From Cinclus cinclus (Eukaryota > Chordata > Aves > Passeriformes > Cinclidae): a stretch of DNA of 64,000 bases. Made by a program: the position numbers and the translations under genes. The stretch lies in assembly GCF_963662255.1 (NCBI RefSeq), contig NC_085047.1, positions 112,378,214 through 112,442,213 on the forward strand. Reading direction: 5' to 3'. The notes beneath the pieces were generated by a model, which was not told the DNA's origin, made no database searches, and saw nothing but the letters and a program-made list of their open reading frames with translations. Below are positions 6,756 through 19,065 of this stretch, piece after piece (the stretch's first letter is position 1; each line of letters begins with the position of its first letter).

Positions 6756-8991
6756 GGTGCTCTGCCACAGAGGCTCTCAGGGGAGCTGCTTCCTCCTGAC
6801 TGAGCGGCTCTCCTGGGACTGGGCACACCAGGGCTCTGTGTCCCTTAAATACCCCTCAGATCCCCCTCTGGCCGGGCGGGGCTCTGCCATGTCACAAAGG
6901 GCTCTGGGCACCACCCTGTCCTGCATCACCACGGGCCTGTGTCACAAAGGGCCACACTCAACATCCCTTCACAGCTGACCCCACTGGAACTGGCACAGCT
7001 CTGGCACGGAGCAGCCCCAGACTTGGGCGCTTTTAGCCCCTGCTGTGCCCAGGCCCCTGTGAGGCTTTGGCCACGCTCCCACACGACAGCCCCAGCCTTA
7101 CCCTGCAAAGCCCTGCCTTTGGAGGCTGGGCTATTCGGGGCATGAGCCACTGGCTGGATGGACACAGCCAAGGAGCTGTGGGCAGTGGCTCCATGTCCAG
7201 CTGCAGTGGGGGATGAGGGGTGCTCCTCAGGGCTCTTGCATGGCTTCCCCAGAGACACAGACTGTGGATGCAGCTCTCCCTCAACACATTTACAGGGAAT
7301 GGGAAGCTGAGCAGGGCAGGTGACACTATGGAAAGATGGGGCCATGCAGAAGGATCTGAGCAAGCTTGGGAAGTGAAACCACAAGAGCTTCAGGAGGTTC
7401 AACAAGGGCTAAGTGCAAGGTGCTGTACCTGAGTTGGGGCAGTCCTTGAGTCGCAGAATCATCATCTTCTGTTAGAGACCAGCAAGACCATCCAGTTCCA
7501 TCATCATCCCATTACCAGCATCACCACCCTAAAGCCGATCCCAAAGTGCCACATCCATCCAGATGGCCAGGCACAGGCGTGCAGGGATGTGTGTGTGGGA
7601 TGGGTGTGCTGGGCGCAAGTGTGAGAGTGCAAGCAGGGGGTGTGCAGAACCGGAGTGTGAGCACAAGTGGGGTGTGCAAACAGGACACCATGGCAAGGGT
7701 ACAAACAGGCAGGGCCCCACTGCAGACAGCTGAATCAGCAGTGCAGCATGGGAGTGTGCAAGGAACCACTGGGAGTGTGCAGGGCACTGCCCTGAGCTTT
7801 GGAGGTACTGGAGGGGCTGGAATGTCAGAGCTGCGGTTGGCAAGGCCACCTGAAAGCCTCTGGGGAAGGATTGATGGATAAAGCAAAGGAGAGGGAGTCA
7901 CTGTGGGAGGCTGCTCTTGGCCACTCAGCCAGGAGGTCAACCCCAACAAATGATTCTTTAAGGAACCAAGGGCACACCTCCAAATCAGCCACCCTTGTCC
8001 TTGTGGGGGGAGTTCAGCTTGCCAGGTGTGCACTGGGAACACCACACAGCTGGTCCAAACAGCAGCAGCAGATTCCCCAAACACCTGGACGACAACTCCT
8101 CGGTACAGGGACTCGGGGAGCCGGCTCGCAGAGGTGCCCTCTGGGATTTGTTGCTTGTTCCCAGAGGAGCTCTCGTGGCCGACGTGGGATTGTCTTGGGC
8201 ACAGCGACCGCGCAGCCGCCGAGTTTCAGATCTCTGCTGCTTTGTCTGTGCCCGTCTGGATCCCGAGATGGGCCAGGCCCAGGTGAGCACGGCTGGAAAA
8301 GCAGCAGCTTTTAGCAATGTGGCCATGGCAAAGCTGTTATCCCAAAACGGATTCTTTCGCCCCGTGTGCAAGAAGCCAATCCCCACACAGAGTTCAGGTA
8401 TTTCCTTTATTTACAGTTCTGCACAGAAACAGGTGCTGGGATGGCAAATCCACAAAGCCAGCACAGCAGCTATCAAAAATGTTCACTATCTATATATTGC
8501 AGCAAACTAAGGCATTCATGTTCATTGGCTAACCATTATATGGCTCTCTTATTAAATTAATGCATTATTTATTTTTAAAATTATTTTCATATTTTATGAA
8601 AATAAACATTTTATCTTGGCTTTAATATATCGATAATGATACTTTTCTTCTACTCGTTAAAAGATTCCTTTGCTTCTTATGCTAACTAGTCTTCCTCTGT
8701 GCTCCATCTGCCTCTTGTTTCTTCTCTGCATTTCTGGGGTCACTGGGCCGGGAGTCAATGGTCGCCATCTCCCTGTGCCACAAGCACCTTTTCCCCAGCT
8801 GGAACCGATTTCAGCACAGTTGCGGAGTTGGCTTTGTGAGTTTGTTCCTCATCTGGGAAGTTCTGCCAAACGTCCCCGTGGCTGTCGCTTCCGCATCCTC
8901 GCTGTCCCCTCTGAGCAGGAGCTCCTTCTGCCCAGGCTTTGTGCACCTGCCCTTGGCTCTGACACCCCCGGTGCCTCTGGAGCCCTAAGCC

Positions 8992-10113
8992 TCATCCAGG
9001 CCGTTCTCCCGACAAGGAGCTGCTGTCCCTGACACCCGGACATCCGAGGCAGCCACGGGGCAGGCTCCGGGCCAGCCACCGCCTGCGGGCCCGGCCTGGC
9101 GCTGGCGGCGGGCACCGATTGTCCGGCTGCGGCCTCAGGCAGGGCCAGCACAGCAGCCCCCGCAGTGCCCGCCTGAGGCGGGACGGGCGTTCCTTGGGGG
9201 GAGCCGGCTGCTCCCTGAGGGCCTGGGCTCCCGGCTGGGGAGCTGAGGGGCCCGGGGGGCAGCAGGGGCCGTGCGGGGCAGGGCCCTGGCTCCGTGCCCC
9301 TGCTGCCTGCGCCTGCTCAGCCGAGGCCGGACGAGCTGCTGCCTCGGCCGAGTCCCGGGGAGCAGCGTCGGGGTCCTGCAGGAGCTGTGGGTACTTGGGG
9401 TTGATCCAGATGGTGTGGATCACGATGCTTTCCCAGTCCTCCTGGGACTCCTTTTTGTCACTGTCACCTCTCTCTTGGGACAGCTTTGGATATCGTCTGA
9501 CTTCTCCCCTGGACAGCTCTCGGTCAATGGAGTGCTCCCATTGGGGAAACATTTTGTCACTGCTGCTTTCCTCTCGGGACAGCTCTTGGATTCCCATGTC
9601 CAGCCACTTGGATAGCTCTTGATGTCTCTCAGTTTCCCAGTGGTACAGCTCTGGGTCTAACTCGCCTTCTGACAGCTCTTGGACTCTTCTCTTGTCCTGC
9701 TTGTACAGCTCTTGGCCATTCACATCTTGCCATTGGGAAGGCTCCTGGCATTTCTCATCTTCCCCACGGGACAGCTCTTGGACACTCTCATTTTCCCGCT
9801 GGGGCACTTCCTGGCCCAGGCAGGGTTCCCACTCTCTCTCCTCCCTGGCCAAGTCACACTCCACAGCCTGTGGCCCTGGCAGCTCCGTCCCCTCTACTGC
9901 CCCTTCCCCCTGCTCCCCGAGGGCTTCCATCCACCCAGGGCAGGAGCCGGGGGGACACACGGGACTGGGGGAGCAGCAGGGGCTGTGTGGGGCAGGGCCC
10001 TGGCTCTGTGCCCCGGCTGTGGGGCTGGCCGTCACCTGGGGCCTCATGCACAGGCCTGGCTGCTCCACGGCACAGGGGGAGTTGGGGTTCACGTCCTCCA
10101 CAAAAGTCTCCAT
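8992..10113 (-). CDS. Unrecognised QELS-repeat protein, copy 3
   Basis: Carries the consensus protein, identical to copies 5, 7, 9, 10, 15, 17 and 19. TATA box 10202-10209. This is the first copy with the T/A form of the 5' UTR. Confidence 0.5.
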   Translation of the reverse strand: METFVEDVNPNSPCAVEQPGLCMRPQVTASPTAGAQSQGPAPHSPCCSPSPVCPPGSCPGWMEALGEQGEGAVEGTELPGPQAVECDLAREEREWEPCLGQEVPQRENESVQELSRGEDEKCQEPSQWQDVNGQELYKQDKRRVQELSEGELDPELYHWETERHQELSKWLDMGIQELSREESSSDKMFPQWEHSIDRELSRGEVRRYPKLSQERGDSDKKESQEDWESIVIHTIWINPKYPQLLQDPDAAPRDSAEAAARPASAEQAQAAGARSQGPAPHGPCCPPGPSAPQPGAQALREQPAPPKERPSRLRRALRGLLCWPCLRPQPDNRCPPPAPGRARRRWLARSLPRGCLGCPGVRDSSSLSGERPG

Positions 10114-12349
10114 GGTGCTCTGCCACAGAGGCTCTCAGGGGAGCTGCTTCCTCCTGACTGAGCGGCTCTCCTGGGTCTGGGCACACCAGGGCTCTGTGTC
10201 CCTTAAATACCCCTCAGATCCCCCTCTGGCCGGGCGGGGCTCTGCCATGTCACAAAGGGCTCTGGGCACCACCCTGTCCTGCATCACCACGGGCCTGTGT
10301 CACAAAGGGCCACACTCAACATCCCTTCACAGCTGACCCCACTGGAACTGGCACAGCTCTGGCACGGAGCAGCCCCAGACTTGGGCACTTTTAGCCCCTG
10401 CTGTGCCCAGGCCCCTGTGAGGCTTTGGCCACGCTCCCACACGACAGCCCCAGCCTTACCCTGCAAAGCCCTGCCTTTGGAGGCTGGGCTATTCGGGGCA
10501 TGAGCCACTGGCTGGATGGACACAGCCAAGGAGCTGTGGGCAGTGGCTCCATGTCCAGCTGCAGTGGGGGATGAGGGGTGCTCCTCAGGGCTCTTGCATG
10601 GCTTCCCCAGAGACACAGACTGTGGATGCAGCTCTCCCTCAACACATTTACAGGGAATGGGAAGCTGAGCAGGGCAGGTGACACTATGGAAAGATGGGGC
10701 CATGCAGAAGGATCTGAGCAAGCTTGGGAAGTGAAACCACAAGAGCTTCAGGAGGTTCAACAAGGGCTAAGTGCAAGGTGCTGTACCTGAGTTGGGGCAG
10801 TCCTTGAGTCGCAGAATCATCATCTTCTGTTAGAGACCAGCAAGACCATCCAGTTCCATCATCATCCCATTACCAGCATCACCACCCTAAAGCCGATCCC
10901 AAAGTGCCACATCCATCCAGATGGCCAGGCACAGGCGTGCAGGGATGTGTGTGTGGGATGGGTGTGCTGGGCGCAAGTGTGAGAGTGCAAGCAGGGGGTG
11001 TGCAGAACCGGAGTGTGAGCACAAGTGGGGTGTGCAAACAGGACACCATGGCAAGGGTACAAACAGGCAGGGCCCCACTGCAGACAGCTGAATCAGCAGT
11101 GCAGCATGGGAGTGTGCAAGGAACCACTGGGAGTGTGCAGGGCACTGCCCTGAGCTTTGGAGGTACTGGAGGGGCTGGAATGTCAGAGCTGCGGTTGGCA
11201 AGGCCACCTGAAAGCCTCTGGGGAAGGATTGATGGATAAAGCAAAGGAGAGGGAGTCACTGTGGGAGGCTGCTCTTGGCCACTCAGCCAGGAGGTCAACC
11301 CCAACAAATGATTCTTTAAGGAACCAAGGACACACCTCCAAATCAGCCACCCTTGTCCTTGTGGGGGGAGTTCAGCTTGCCAGGTGTGCACTGGGAACAC
11401 CACACAGCTGGTCCAAACAGCAGCAGCAGATTCCCCAAACACCTGGACGACAACTCCTCGGTACAGGGACTCGGGGAGCCGGCTCGCAGAGGTGCCCTCT
11501 GGGATTTGTTGCTTGTTCCCAGAGGAGCTCTCGTGGCCGACGTGGGATTGTCTTGGGCACAGCGACCGCGCAGCCGCCGAGTTTCAGATCTCTGCTGCTT
11601 TGTCTGTGCCCGTCTGGATCCCGAGATGGGCCAGGCCCAGGTGAGCACGGCTGGAAAAGCAGCAGCTTTTAGCAATGTGGCCATGGCAAAGCTGTTATCC
11701 CAAAACGGATTCTTTCGCCCCGTGTGCAAGAAGCCAATCCCCACACAGAGTTCAGGTATTTCCTTTATTTACAGTTCTGCACAGAAACAGGTGCTGGGAT
11801 GGCAAATCCACAAAGCCAGCACAGCAGCTATCAAAAATGTTCACTATCTATATATTGCAGCAAACTAAGGCATTCATGTTCATTGGCTAACCATTATATG
11901 GCTCTCTTATTAAATTAATGCATTATTTATTTTTAAAATTATTTTCATATTTTATGAAAATAAACATTTTATCTTGGCTTTAATATATCGATAATGATAC
12001 TTTTCTTCTACTCGTTAAAAGATTCCTTTGCTTCTTATGCTAACTAGTCTTCCTCTGTGCTCCATCTGCCTCTTGTTTCTTCTCTGCATTTCTGGGGTCA
12101 CTGGGCCGGGAGTCAATGGTCGCCATCTCCCTGTGCCACAAGTACCTTTTCCCCAGCTGGAACCGATTTCAGCACAGTTGCGGAGTTGGCTTTGTGAGTT
12201 TGTTCCTCATCTGGGAAGTTCTGCCAAACGTCCCCGTGGCTGTCGCTTCCGCATCCTCGCTGTCCCCTCTGAGCAGGAGCTCCTTCTGCCCAGGCTTTGT
12301 GCACCTGCCCTTGGCTCTGACACCCCCGGTGCCTCTGGAGCCCTAAGCC

Positions 12350-13471
12350 TCATCCAGGCCGTTCTCCCGACAAGGAGCTGCTGTCCCTGACACCCGGACA
12401 TCCGAGGCAGCCACGGGGCAGGCTCCGGGCCAGCCACCGCCTGCAGGCCCGGCCTGGTGCTGGCGGCGGGCACCGATTGTCCGGCTGCGGCCTCAGGCAG
12501 GGCCAGCACAGCAGCCCCCGCAGTGCCCGCCTGAGGCGGGACGGGCGTTCCTTGGGGGGAGCCGGCTGCTCCCTGAGGGCCTGGGCTCCCGGCTGCGGAG
12601 CTGAGGGGCCCGGGGGGCAGCAGGGGCCGTGCGGGGCAGGGCCCTGGCTCCGTGCCCCTGCTGCCTGCGCCTGCTCAGCCGAGGCCGGACGAGCTGCTGC
12701 CTCGGCCGAGTCCCGGGGAGCAGCGTCGGGGTCCTGCAGGAGCTGTGGGTACTTGGGGTTGATCCAGATGGTGTGGATCACGATGCTTTCCCAGTCCTCC
12801 TGGGACTCCTTTTTGTCACTGTCACCTCTCTCTTGGGACAGCTTTGGATATCGTCTGACTTCTCCCCTGGACAGCTCTCGGTCAATGGAGTGCTCCCATT
12901 GGGGAAACATTTTGTCACTGCTGCTTTCCTCTCGGGACAGCTCTTGGATTCCCATGTCCAGCCACTTGGATAGCTCTTGATGTCTCTCAGTTGCCCAGTG
13001 GTACAGCTCTGGGTCTAACTCGCCTTCTGACAGCTCTTGGACTCTTCTCTTGTCCTGCTTGTACAGCTCTTGGCCATTCACATCTTGCCATTGGGAAGGC
13101 TCCTGGCATTTCTCATCTTCCCCACGGGACAGCTCTTGGACACTCTCATTTTCCCGCTGGGGCACTTCCTGGCCCAGGCAGGGTTCCCACTCTCTCTCCT
13201 CCCTGGCCAAGTCACACTCCACAGCCTGTGGCCCTGGCAGCTCCGTCCCCTCTACTGCCCCTTCCCCCTGCTCCCCGAGGGCTTCCATCCACCCAGGGCA
13301 GGAGCCGGGGGGACACACGGGACTGGGGGAGCAGCAGGGGCTGTGTGGGGCAGGGCCCTGGCTCTGTGCCCCGGCTGTGGGGCTGGCCGTCACCTGGGGC
13401 CTCATGCACAGGCCTGGCTGCTCCACGGCACAGGGGGGGTTGGGGTTCACGTCCTCCACAAAAGTCTCCAT
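12350..13471 (-). CDS. Unrecognised QELS-repeat protein, copy 4
   Basis: Three replacements: S12P, E160A and R343C, plus silent changes at P292 and A338. TATA box 13560-13567, A/G form of the 5' UTR. E160A is shared only with copy 14. Confidence 0.5.
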   Translation of the reverse strand: METFVEDVNPNPPCAVEQPGLCMRPQVTASPTAGAQSQGPAPHSPCCSPSPVCPPGSCPGWMEALGEQGEGAVEGTELPGPQAVECDLAREEREWEPCLGQEVPQRENESVQELSRGEDEKCQEPSQWQDVNGQELYKQDKRRVQELSEGELDPELYHWATERHQELSKWLDMGIQELSREESSSDKMFPQWEHSIDRELSRGEVRRYPKLSQERGDSDKKESQEDWESIVIHTIWINPKYPQLLQDPDAAPRDSAEAAARPASAEQAQAAGARSQGPAPHGPCCPPGPSAPQPGAQALREQPAPPKERPSRLRRALRGLLCWPCLRPQPDNRCPPPAPGRACRRWLARSLPRGCLGCPGVRDSSSLSGERPG

Positions 13472-15707
13472 GGTGCTCTGCCACAGAGGCTCTCAGGGGA
13501 GCTGCTTCCTCCTGACTGAGCGGCTCTCCTGGGACTGGGCACGCCAGGGCTCTGTGTCCCTTAAATACCCCTCAGATCCCCCTCTGGCCGGGCGGGGCTC
13601 TGCCATGTCACAAAGGGCTCTGGGCACCACCCTGTCCTGCATCACCACGGGCCTGTGTCACAAAGGGCCACACTCAACATCCCTTCACAGCTGACCCCAC
13701 TGGAACTGGCACAGCTCTGGCACGGAGCAGCCCCAGACTTGGGCACTTTTAGCCCCTGCTGTGCCCAGGCCCCTGTGAGGCTTTGGCCACGCTCCCACAC
13801 GACAGCCCCAGCCTTACCCTGCAAAGCCCTGCCTTTGGAGGCTGGGCTATTCGGGGCATGAGCCACTGGCTGGATGGACACAGCCAAGGAGCTGTGGGCA
13901 GTGGCTCCATGTCCAGCTGCAGTGGGGGATGAGGGGTGCTCCTCAGGGCTCTTGCATGGCTTCCCCAGAGACACAGACTGTGGATGCAGCTCTCCCTCAA
14001 CACATTTACAGGGAATGGGAAGCTGAGCAGGGCAGGTGACACTATGGAAAGATGGGGCCATGCAGAAGGATCTGAGCAAGCTTGGGAAGTGAAACCACAA
14101 GAGCTTCAGGAGGTTCAACAAGGGCTAAGTGCAAGGTGCTGTACCTGAGTTGGGGCAGTCCTTGAGTCGCAGAATCATCATCTTCTGTTAGAGACCAGCA
14201 AGACCATCCAGTTCCATCATCATCCCATTACCAGCATCACCACCCTAAAGCCGATCCCAAAGTGCCACATCCATCCAGATGGCCAGGCACAGGCGTGCAG
14301 GGATGTGTGTGTGGGATGGGTGTGCTGGGCGCAAGTGTGAGAGTGCAAGCAGGGGGTGTGCAGAACCGGAGTGTGAGCACAAGTGGGGTGTGCAAACAGG
14401 ACACCATGGCAAGGGTACAAACAGGCAGGGCCCCACTGCAGACAGCTGAATCAGCAGTGCAGCATGGGAGTGTGCAAGGAACCACTGGGAGTGTGCAGGG
14501 CACTGCCCTGAGCTTTGGAGGTACTGGAGGGGCTGGAATGTCAGAGCTGCGGTTGGCAAGGCCACCTGAAAGCCTCTGGGGAAGGATTGATGGATAAAGC
14601 AAAGGAGAGGGAGTCACTGTGGGAGGCTGCTCTTGGCCACTCAGCCAGGAGGTCAACCCCAACAAATGATTCTTTAAGGAACCAAGGGCACACCTCCAAA
14701 TCAGCCACCCTTGTCCTTGTGGGGGGAGTTCAGCTTGCCAGGTGTGCACTGGGAACACCACACAGCTGGTCCAAACAGCAGCAGCAGATTCCCCAAACAC
14801 CTGGACGACAACTCCTCGGTACAGGGACTCGGGGAGCCGGCTCGCAGAGGTGCCCTCTGGGATTTGTTGCTTGTTCCCAGAGGAGCTCTCGTGGCCGACG
14901 TGGGATTGTCTTGGGCACAGCGACCGCGCAGCCGCCGAGTTTCAGATCTCTGCTGCTTTGTCTGTGCCCGTCTGGATCCCGAGATGGGCCAGGCCCAGGT
15001 GAGCACGGCTGGAAAAGCAGCAGCTTTTAGCAATGTGGCCATGGCAAAGCTGTTATCCCAAAACGGATTCTTTCGCCCCGTGTGCAAGAAGCCAATCCCC
15101 ACACAGAGTTCAGGTATTTCCTTTATTTACAGTTCTGCACAGAAACAGGTGCTGGGATGGCAAATCCACAAAGCCAGCACAGCAGCTATCAAAAATGTTC
15201 ACTATCTATATATTGCAGCAAACTAAGGCATTCATGTTCATTGGCTAACCATTATATGTCTCTCTTATTAAATTAATGCATTATTTATTTTTAAAATTAT
15301 TTTCATATTTTATGAAAATAAACATTTTATCTTGGCTTTAATATATCGATAATGATACTTTTCTTCTACTCGTTAAAAGATTCCTTTGCTTCTTATGCTA
15401 ACTAGTCTTCCTCTGTGCTCCATCTGCCTCTTGTTTCTTCTCTGCATTTCTGGGGTCACTGGGCCGGGAGTCAATGGTCGCCATCTCCCTGTGCCACAAG
15501 TACCTTTTCCCCAGCTGGAACCGATTTCAGCACAGTTGCGGAGTTGGCTTTGTGAGTTTGTTCCTCATCTGGGAAGTTCTGCCAAACGTCCCCGTGGCTG
15601 TCGCTTCCGCATCCTCGCTGTCCCCTCTGAGCAGGAGCTCCTTCTGCCCAGGCTTTGTGCACCTGCCCTTGGCTCTGACACCCCCGGTGCCTCTGGAGCC
15701 CTAAGCC

Positions 15708-16829
15708 TCATCCAGGCCGTTCTCCCGACAAGGAGCTGCTGTCCCTGACACCCGGACATCCGAGGCAGCCACGGGGCAGGCTCCGGGCCAGCCACCGCCT
15801 GCGGGCCCGGCCTGGCGCTGGCGGCGGGCACCGATTGTCCGGCTGCGGCCTCAGGCAGGGCCAGCACAGCAGCCCCCGCAGTGCCCGCCTGAGGCGGGAC
15901 GGGCGTTCCTTGGGGGGAGCCGGCTGCTCCCTGAGGGCCTGGGCTCCCGGCTGGGGAGCTGAGGGGCCCGGGGGGCAGCAGGGGCCGTGCGGGGCAGGGC
16001 CCTGGCTCCGTGCCCCTGCTGCCTGCGCCTGCTCAGCCGAGGCCGGACGAGCTGCTGCCTCGGCCGAGTCCCGGGGAGCAGCGTCGGGGTCCTGCAGGAG
16101 CTGTGGGTACTTGGGGTTGATCCAGATGGTGTGGATCACGATGCTTTCCCAGTCCTCCTGGGACTCCTTTTTGTCACTGTCACCTCTCTCTTGGGACAGC
16201 TTTGGATATCGTCTGACTTCTCCCCTGGACAGCTCTCGGTCAATGGAGTGCTCCCATTGGGGAAACATTTTGTCACTGCTGCTTTCCTCTCGGGACAGCT
16301 CTTGGATTCCCATGTCCAGCCACTTGGATAGCTCTTGATGTCTCTCAGTTTCCCAGTGGTACAGCTCTGGGTCTAACTCGCCTTCTGACAGCTCTTGGAC
16401 TCTTCTCTTGTCCTGCTTGTACAGCTCTTGGCCATTCACATCTTGCCATTGGGAAGGCTCCTGGCATTTCTCATCTTCCCCACGGGACAGCTCTTGGACA
16501 CTCTCATTTTCCCGCTGGGGCACTTCCTGGCCCAGGCAGGGTTCCCACTCTCTCTCCTCCCTGGCCAAGTCACACTCCACAGCCTGTGGCCCTGGCAGCT
16601 CCGTCCCCTCTACTGCCCCTTCCCCCTGCTCCCCGAGGGCTTCCATCCACCCAGGGCAGGAGCCGGGGGGACACACGGGACTGGGGGAGCAGCAGGGGCT
16701 GTGTGGGGCAGGGCCCTGGCTCTGTGCCCCGGCTGTGGGGCTGGCCGTCACCTGGGGCCTCATGCACAGGCCTGGCTGCTCCACGGCACAGGGGGAGTTG
16801 GGGTTCACATCCTCCACAAAAGTCTCCAT
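15708..16829 (-). CDS. Unrecognised QELS-repeat protein, copy 5
   Basis: Consensus protein. From this copy onward codon 7 is usually GAT instead of GAC. TATA box 16918-16925, T/A form of the 5' UTR. Confidence 0.5.
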   Translation of the reverse strand: METFVEDVNPNSPCAVEQPGLCMRPQVTASPTAGAQSQGPAPHSPCCSPSPVCPPGSCPGWMEALGEQGEGAVEGTELPGPQAVECDLAREEREWEPCLGQEVPQRENESVQELSRGEDEKCQEPSQWQDVNGQELYKQDKRRVQELSEGELDPELYHWETERHQELSKWLDMGIQELSREESSSDKMFPQWEHSIDRELSRGEVRRYPKLSQERGDSDKKESQEDWESIVIHTIWINPKYPQLLQDPDAAPRDSAEAAARPASAEQAQAAGARSQGPAPHGPCCPPGPSAPQPGAQALREQPAPPKERPSRLRRALRGLLCWPCLRPQPDNRCPPPAPGRARRRWLARSLPRGCLGCPGVRDSSSLSGERPG

Positions 16830-19065
16830 GGTGCTCTGCCACAGAGGCTCTCAGGGGAGCTGCTTCCTCCTGACTGAGCGGCTCTCCTGGGTCTGGGCAC
16901 ACCAGGGCTCTGTGTCCCTTAAATACCCCTCAGATCCCCCTCTGGCCGGGCGGGGCTCTGCCATGTCACAAAGGGCTCTGGGCACCACCCTGTCCTGCAT
17001 CACCACGGGCCTGTGTCACAAAGGGCCACACTCAACATCCCTTCACAGCTGACCCCACTGGAACTGGCACAGCTCTGGCACGGAGCAGCCCCAGACTTGG
17101 GCACTTTTAGCCCCTGCTGTGCCCAGGCCCCTGTGAGGCTTTGGCCACGCTCCCACACGACAGCCCCAGCCTTACCCTGCAAAGCCCTGCCTTTGGAGGC
17201 TGGGCTATTCGGGGCATGAGCCACTGGCTGGATGGACACAGCCAAGGAGCTGTGGGCAGTGGCTCCATGTCCAGCTGCAGTGGGGGATGAGGGGTGCTCC
17301 TCAGGGCTCTTGCATGGCTTCCCCAGAGACACAGACTGTGGATGCAGCTCTCCCTCAACACATTTACAGGGAATGGGAAGCTGAGCAGGGCAGGTGACAC
17401 TATGGAAAGATGGGGCCATGCAGAAGGATCTGAGCAAGCTTGGGAAGTGAAACCACAAGAGCTTCAGGAGGTTCAACAAGGGCTAAGTGCAAGGTGCTGT
17501 ACCTGAGTTGGGGCAGTCCTTGAGTCGCAGAATCATCATCTTCTGTTAGAGACCAGCAAGACCATCCAGTTCCATCATCATCCCATTACCAGCATCACCA
17601 CCCTAAAGCCGATCCCAAAGTGCCACATCCATCCAGATGGCCAGGCACAGGCGTGCAGGGATGTGTGTGTGGGATGGGTGTGCTGGGCGCAAGTGTGAGA
17701 GTGCAAGCAGGGGGTGTGCAGAACCGGAGTGTGAGCACAAGTGGGGTGTGCAAACAGGACACCATGGCAAGGGTACAAACAGGCAGGGCCCCACTGCAGA
17801 CAGCTGAATCAGCAGTGCAGCATGGGAGTGTGCAAGGAACCACTGGGAGTGTGCAGGGCACTGCCCTGAGCTTTGGAGGTACTGGAGGGGCTGGAATGTC
17901 AGAGCTGCGGTTGGCAAGGCCACCTGAAAGCCTCTGGGGAAGGATTGATGGATAAAGCAAAGGAGAGGGAGTCACTGTGGGAGGCTGCTCTTGGCCACTC
18001 AGCCAGGAGGTCAACCCCAACAAATGATTCTTTAAGGAACCAAGGGCACACCTCCAAATCAGCCACCCTTGTCCTTGTGGGGGGAGTTCAGCTTGCCAGG
18101 TGTGCACTGGGAACACCACACAGCTGGTCCAAACAGCAGCAGCAGATTCCCCAAACACCTGGACGACAACTCCTCGGTACAGGGACTCGGGGAGCCGGCT
18201 CGCAGAGGTGCCCTCTGGGATTTGTTGCTTGTTCCCAGAGGAGCTCTCGTGGCCGACGTGGGATTGTCTTGGGCACAGCGACCGCGCAGCCGCCGAGTTT
18301 CAGATCTCTGCTGCTTTGTCTGTGCCCGTCTGGATCCCGAGATGGGCCAGGCCCAGGTGAGCACGGCTGGAAAAGCAGCAGCTTTTAGCAATGTGGCCAT
18401 GGCAAAGCTGTTATCCCAAAACGGATTCTTTCGCCCCGTGTGCAAGAAGCCAATCCCCACACAGAGTTCAGGTATTTCCTTTATTTACAGTTCTGCACAG
18501 AAACAGGTGCTGGGATGGCAAATCCACAAAGCCAGCACAGCAGCTATCAAAAATGTTCACTATCTATATATTGCAGCAAACTAAGGCATTCATGTTCATT
18601 GGCTAACCATTATATGTCTCTCTTATTAAATTAATGCATTATTTATTTTTAAAATTATTTTCATATTTTATGAAAATAAACATTTTATCTTGGCTTTAAT
18701 ATATCGATAATGATACTTTTCTTCTACTCGTTAAAAGATTCCTTTGCTTCTTATGCTAACTAGTCTTCCTCTGTGCTCCATCTGCCTCTTGTTTCTTCTC
18801 TGCATTTCTGGGGTCACTGGGCCGGGAGTCAATGGTCGCCATCTCCCTGTGCCACAAGCACCTTTTCCCCAGCTGGAACCGATTTCAGCACAGTTGCGGA
18901 GTTGGCTTTGTGAGTTTGTTCCTCATCTGGGAAGTTCTGCCAAACGTCCCCGTGGCTGTCGCTTCCGCATCCTCGCTGTCCCCTCTGAGCAGGAGCTCCT
19001 TCTGCCCAGGCTTTGTGCACCTGCCCTTGGCTCTGACACCCCCGGTGCCTCTGGAGCCCTAAGCC

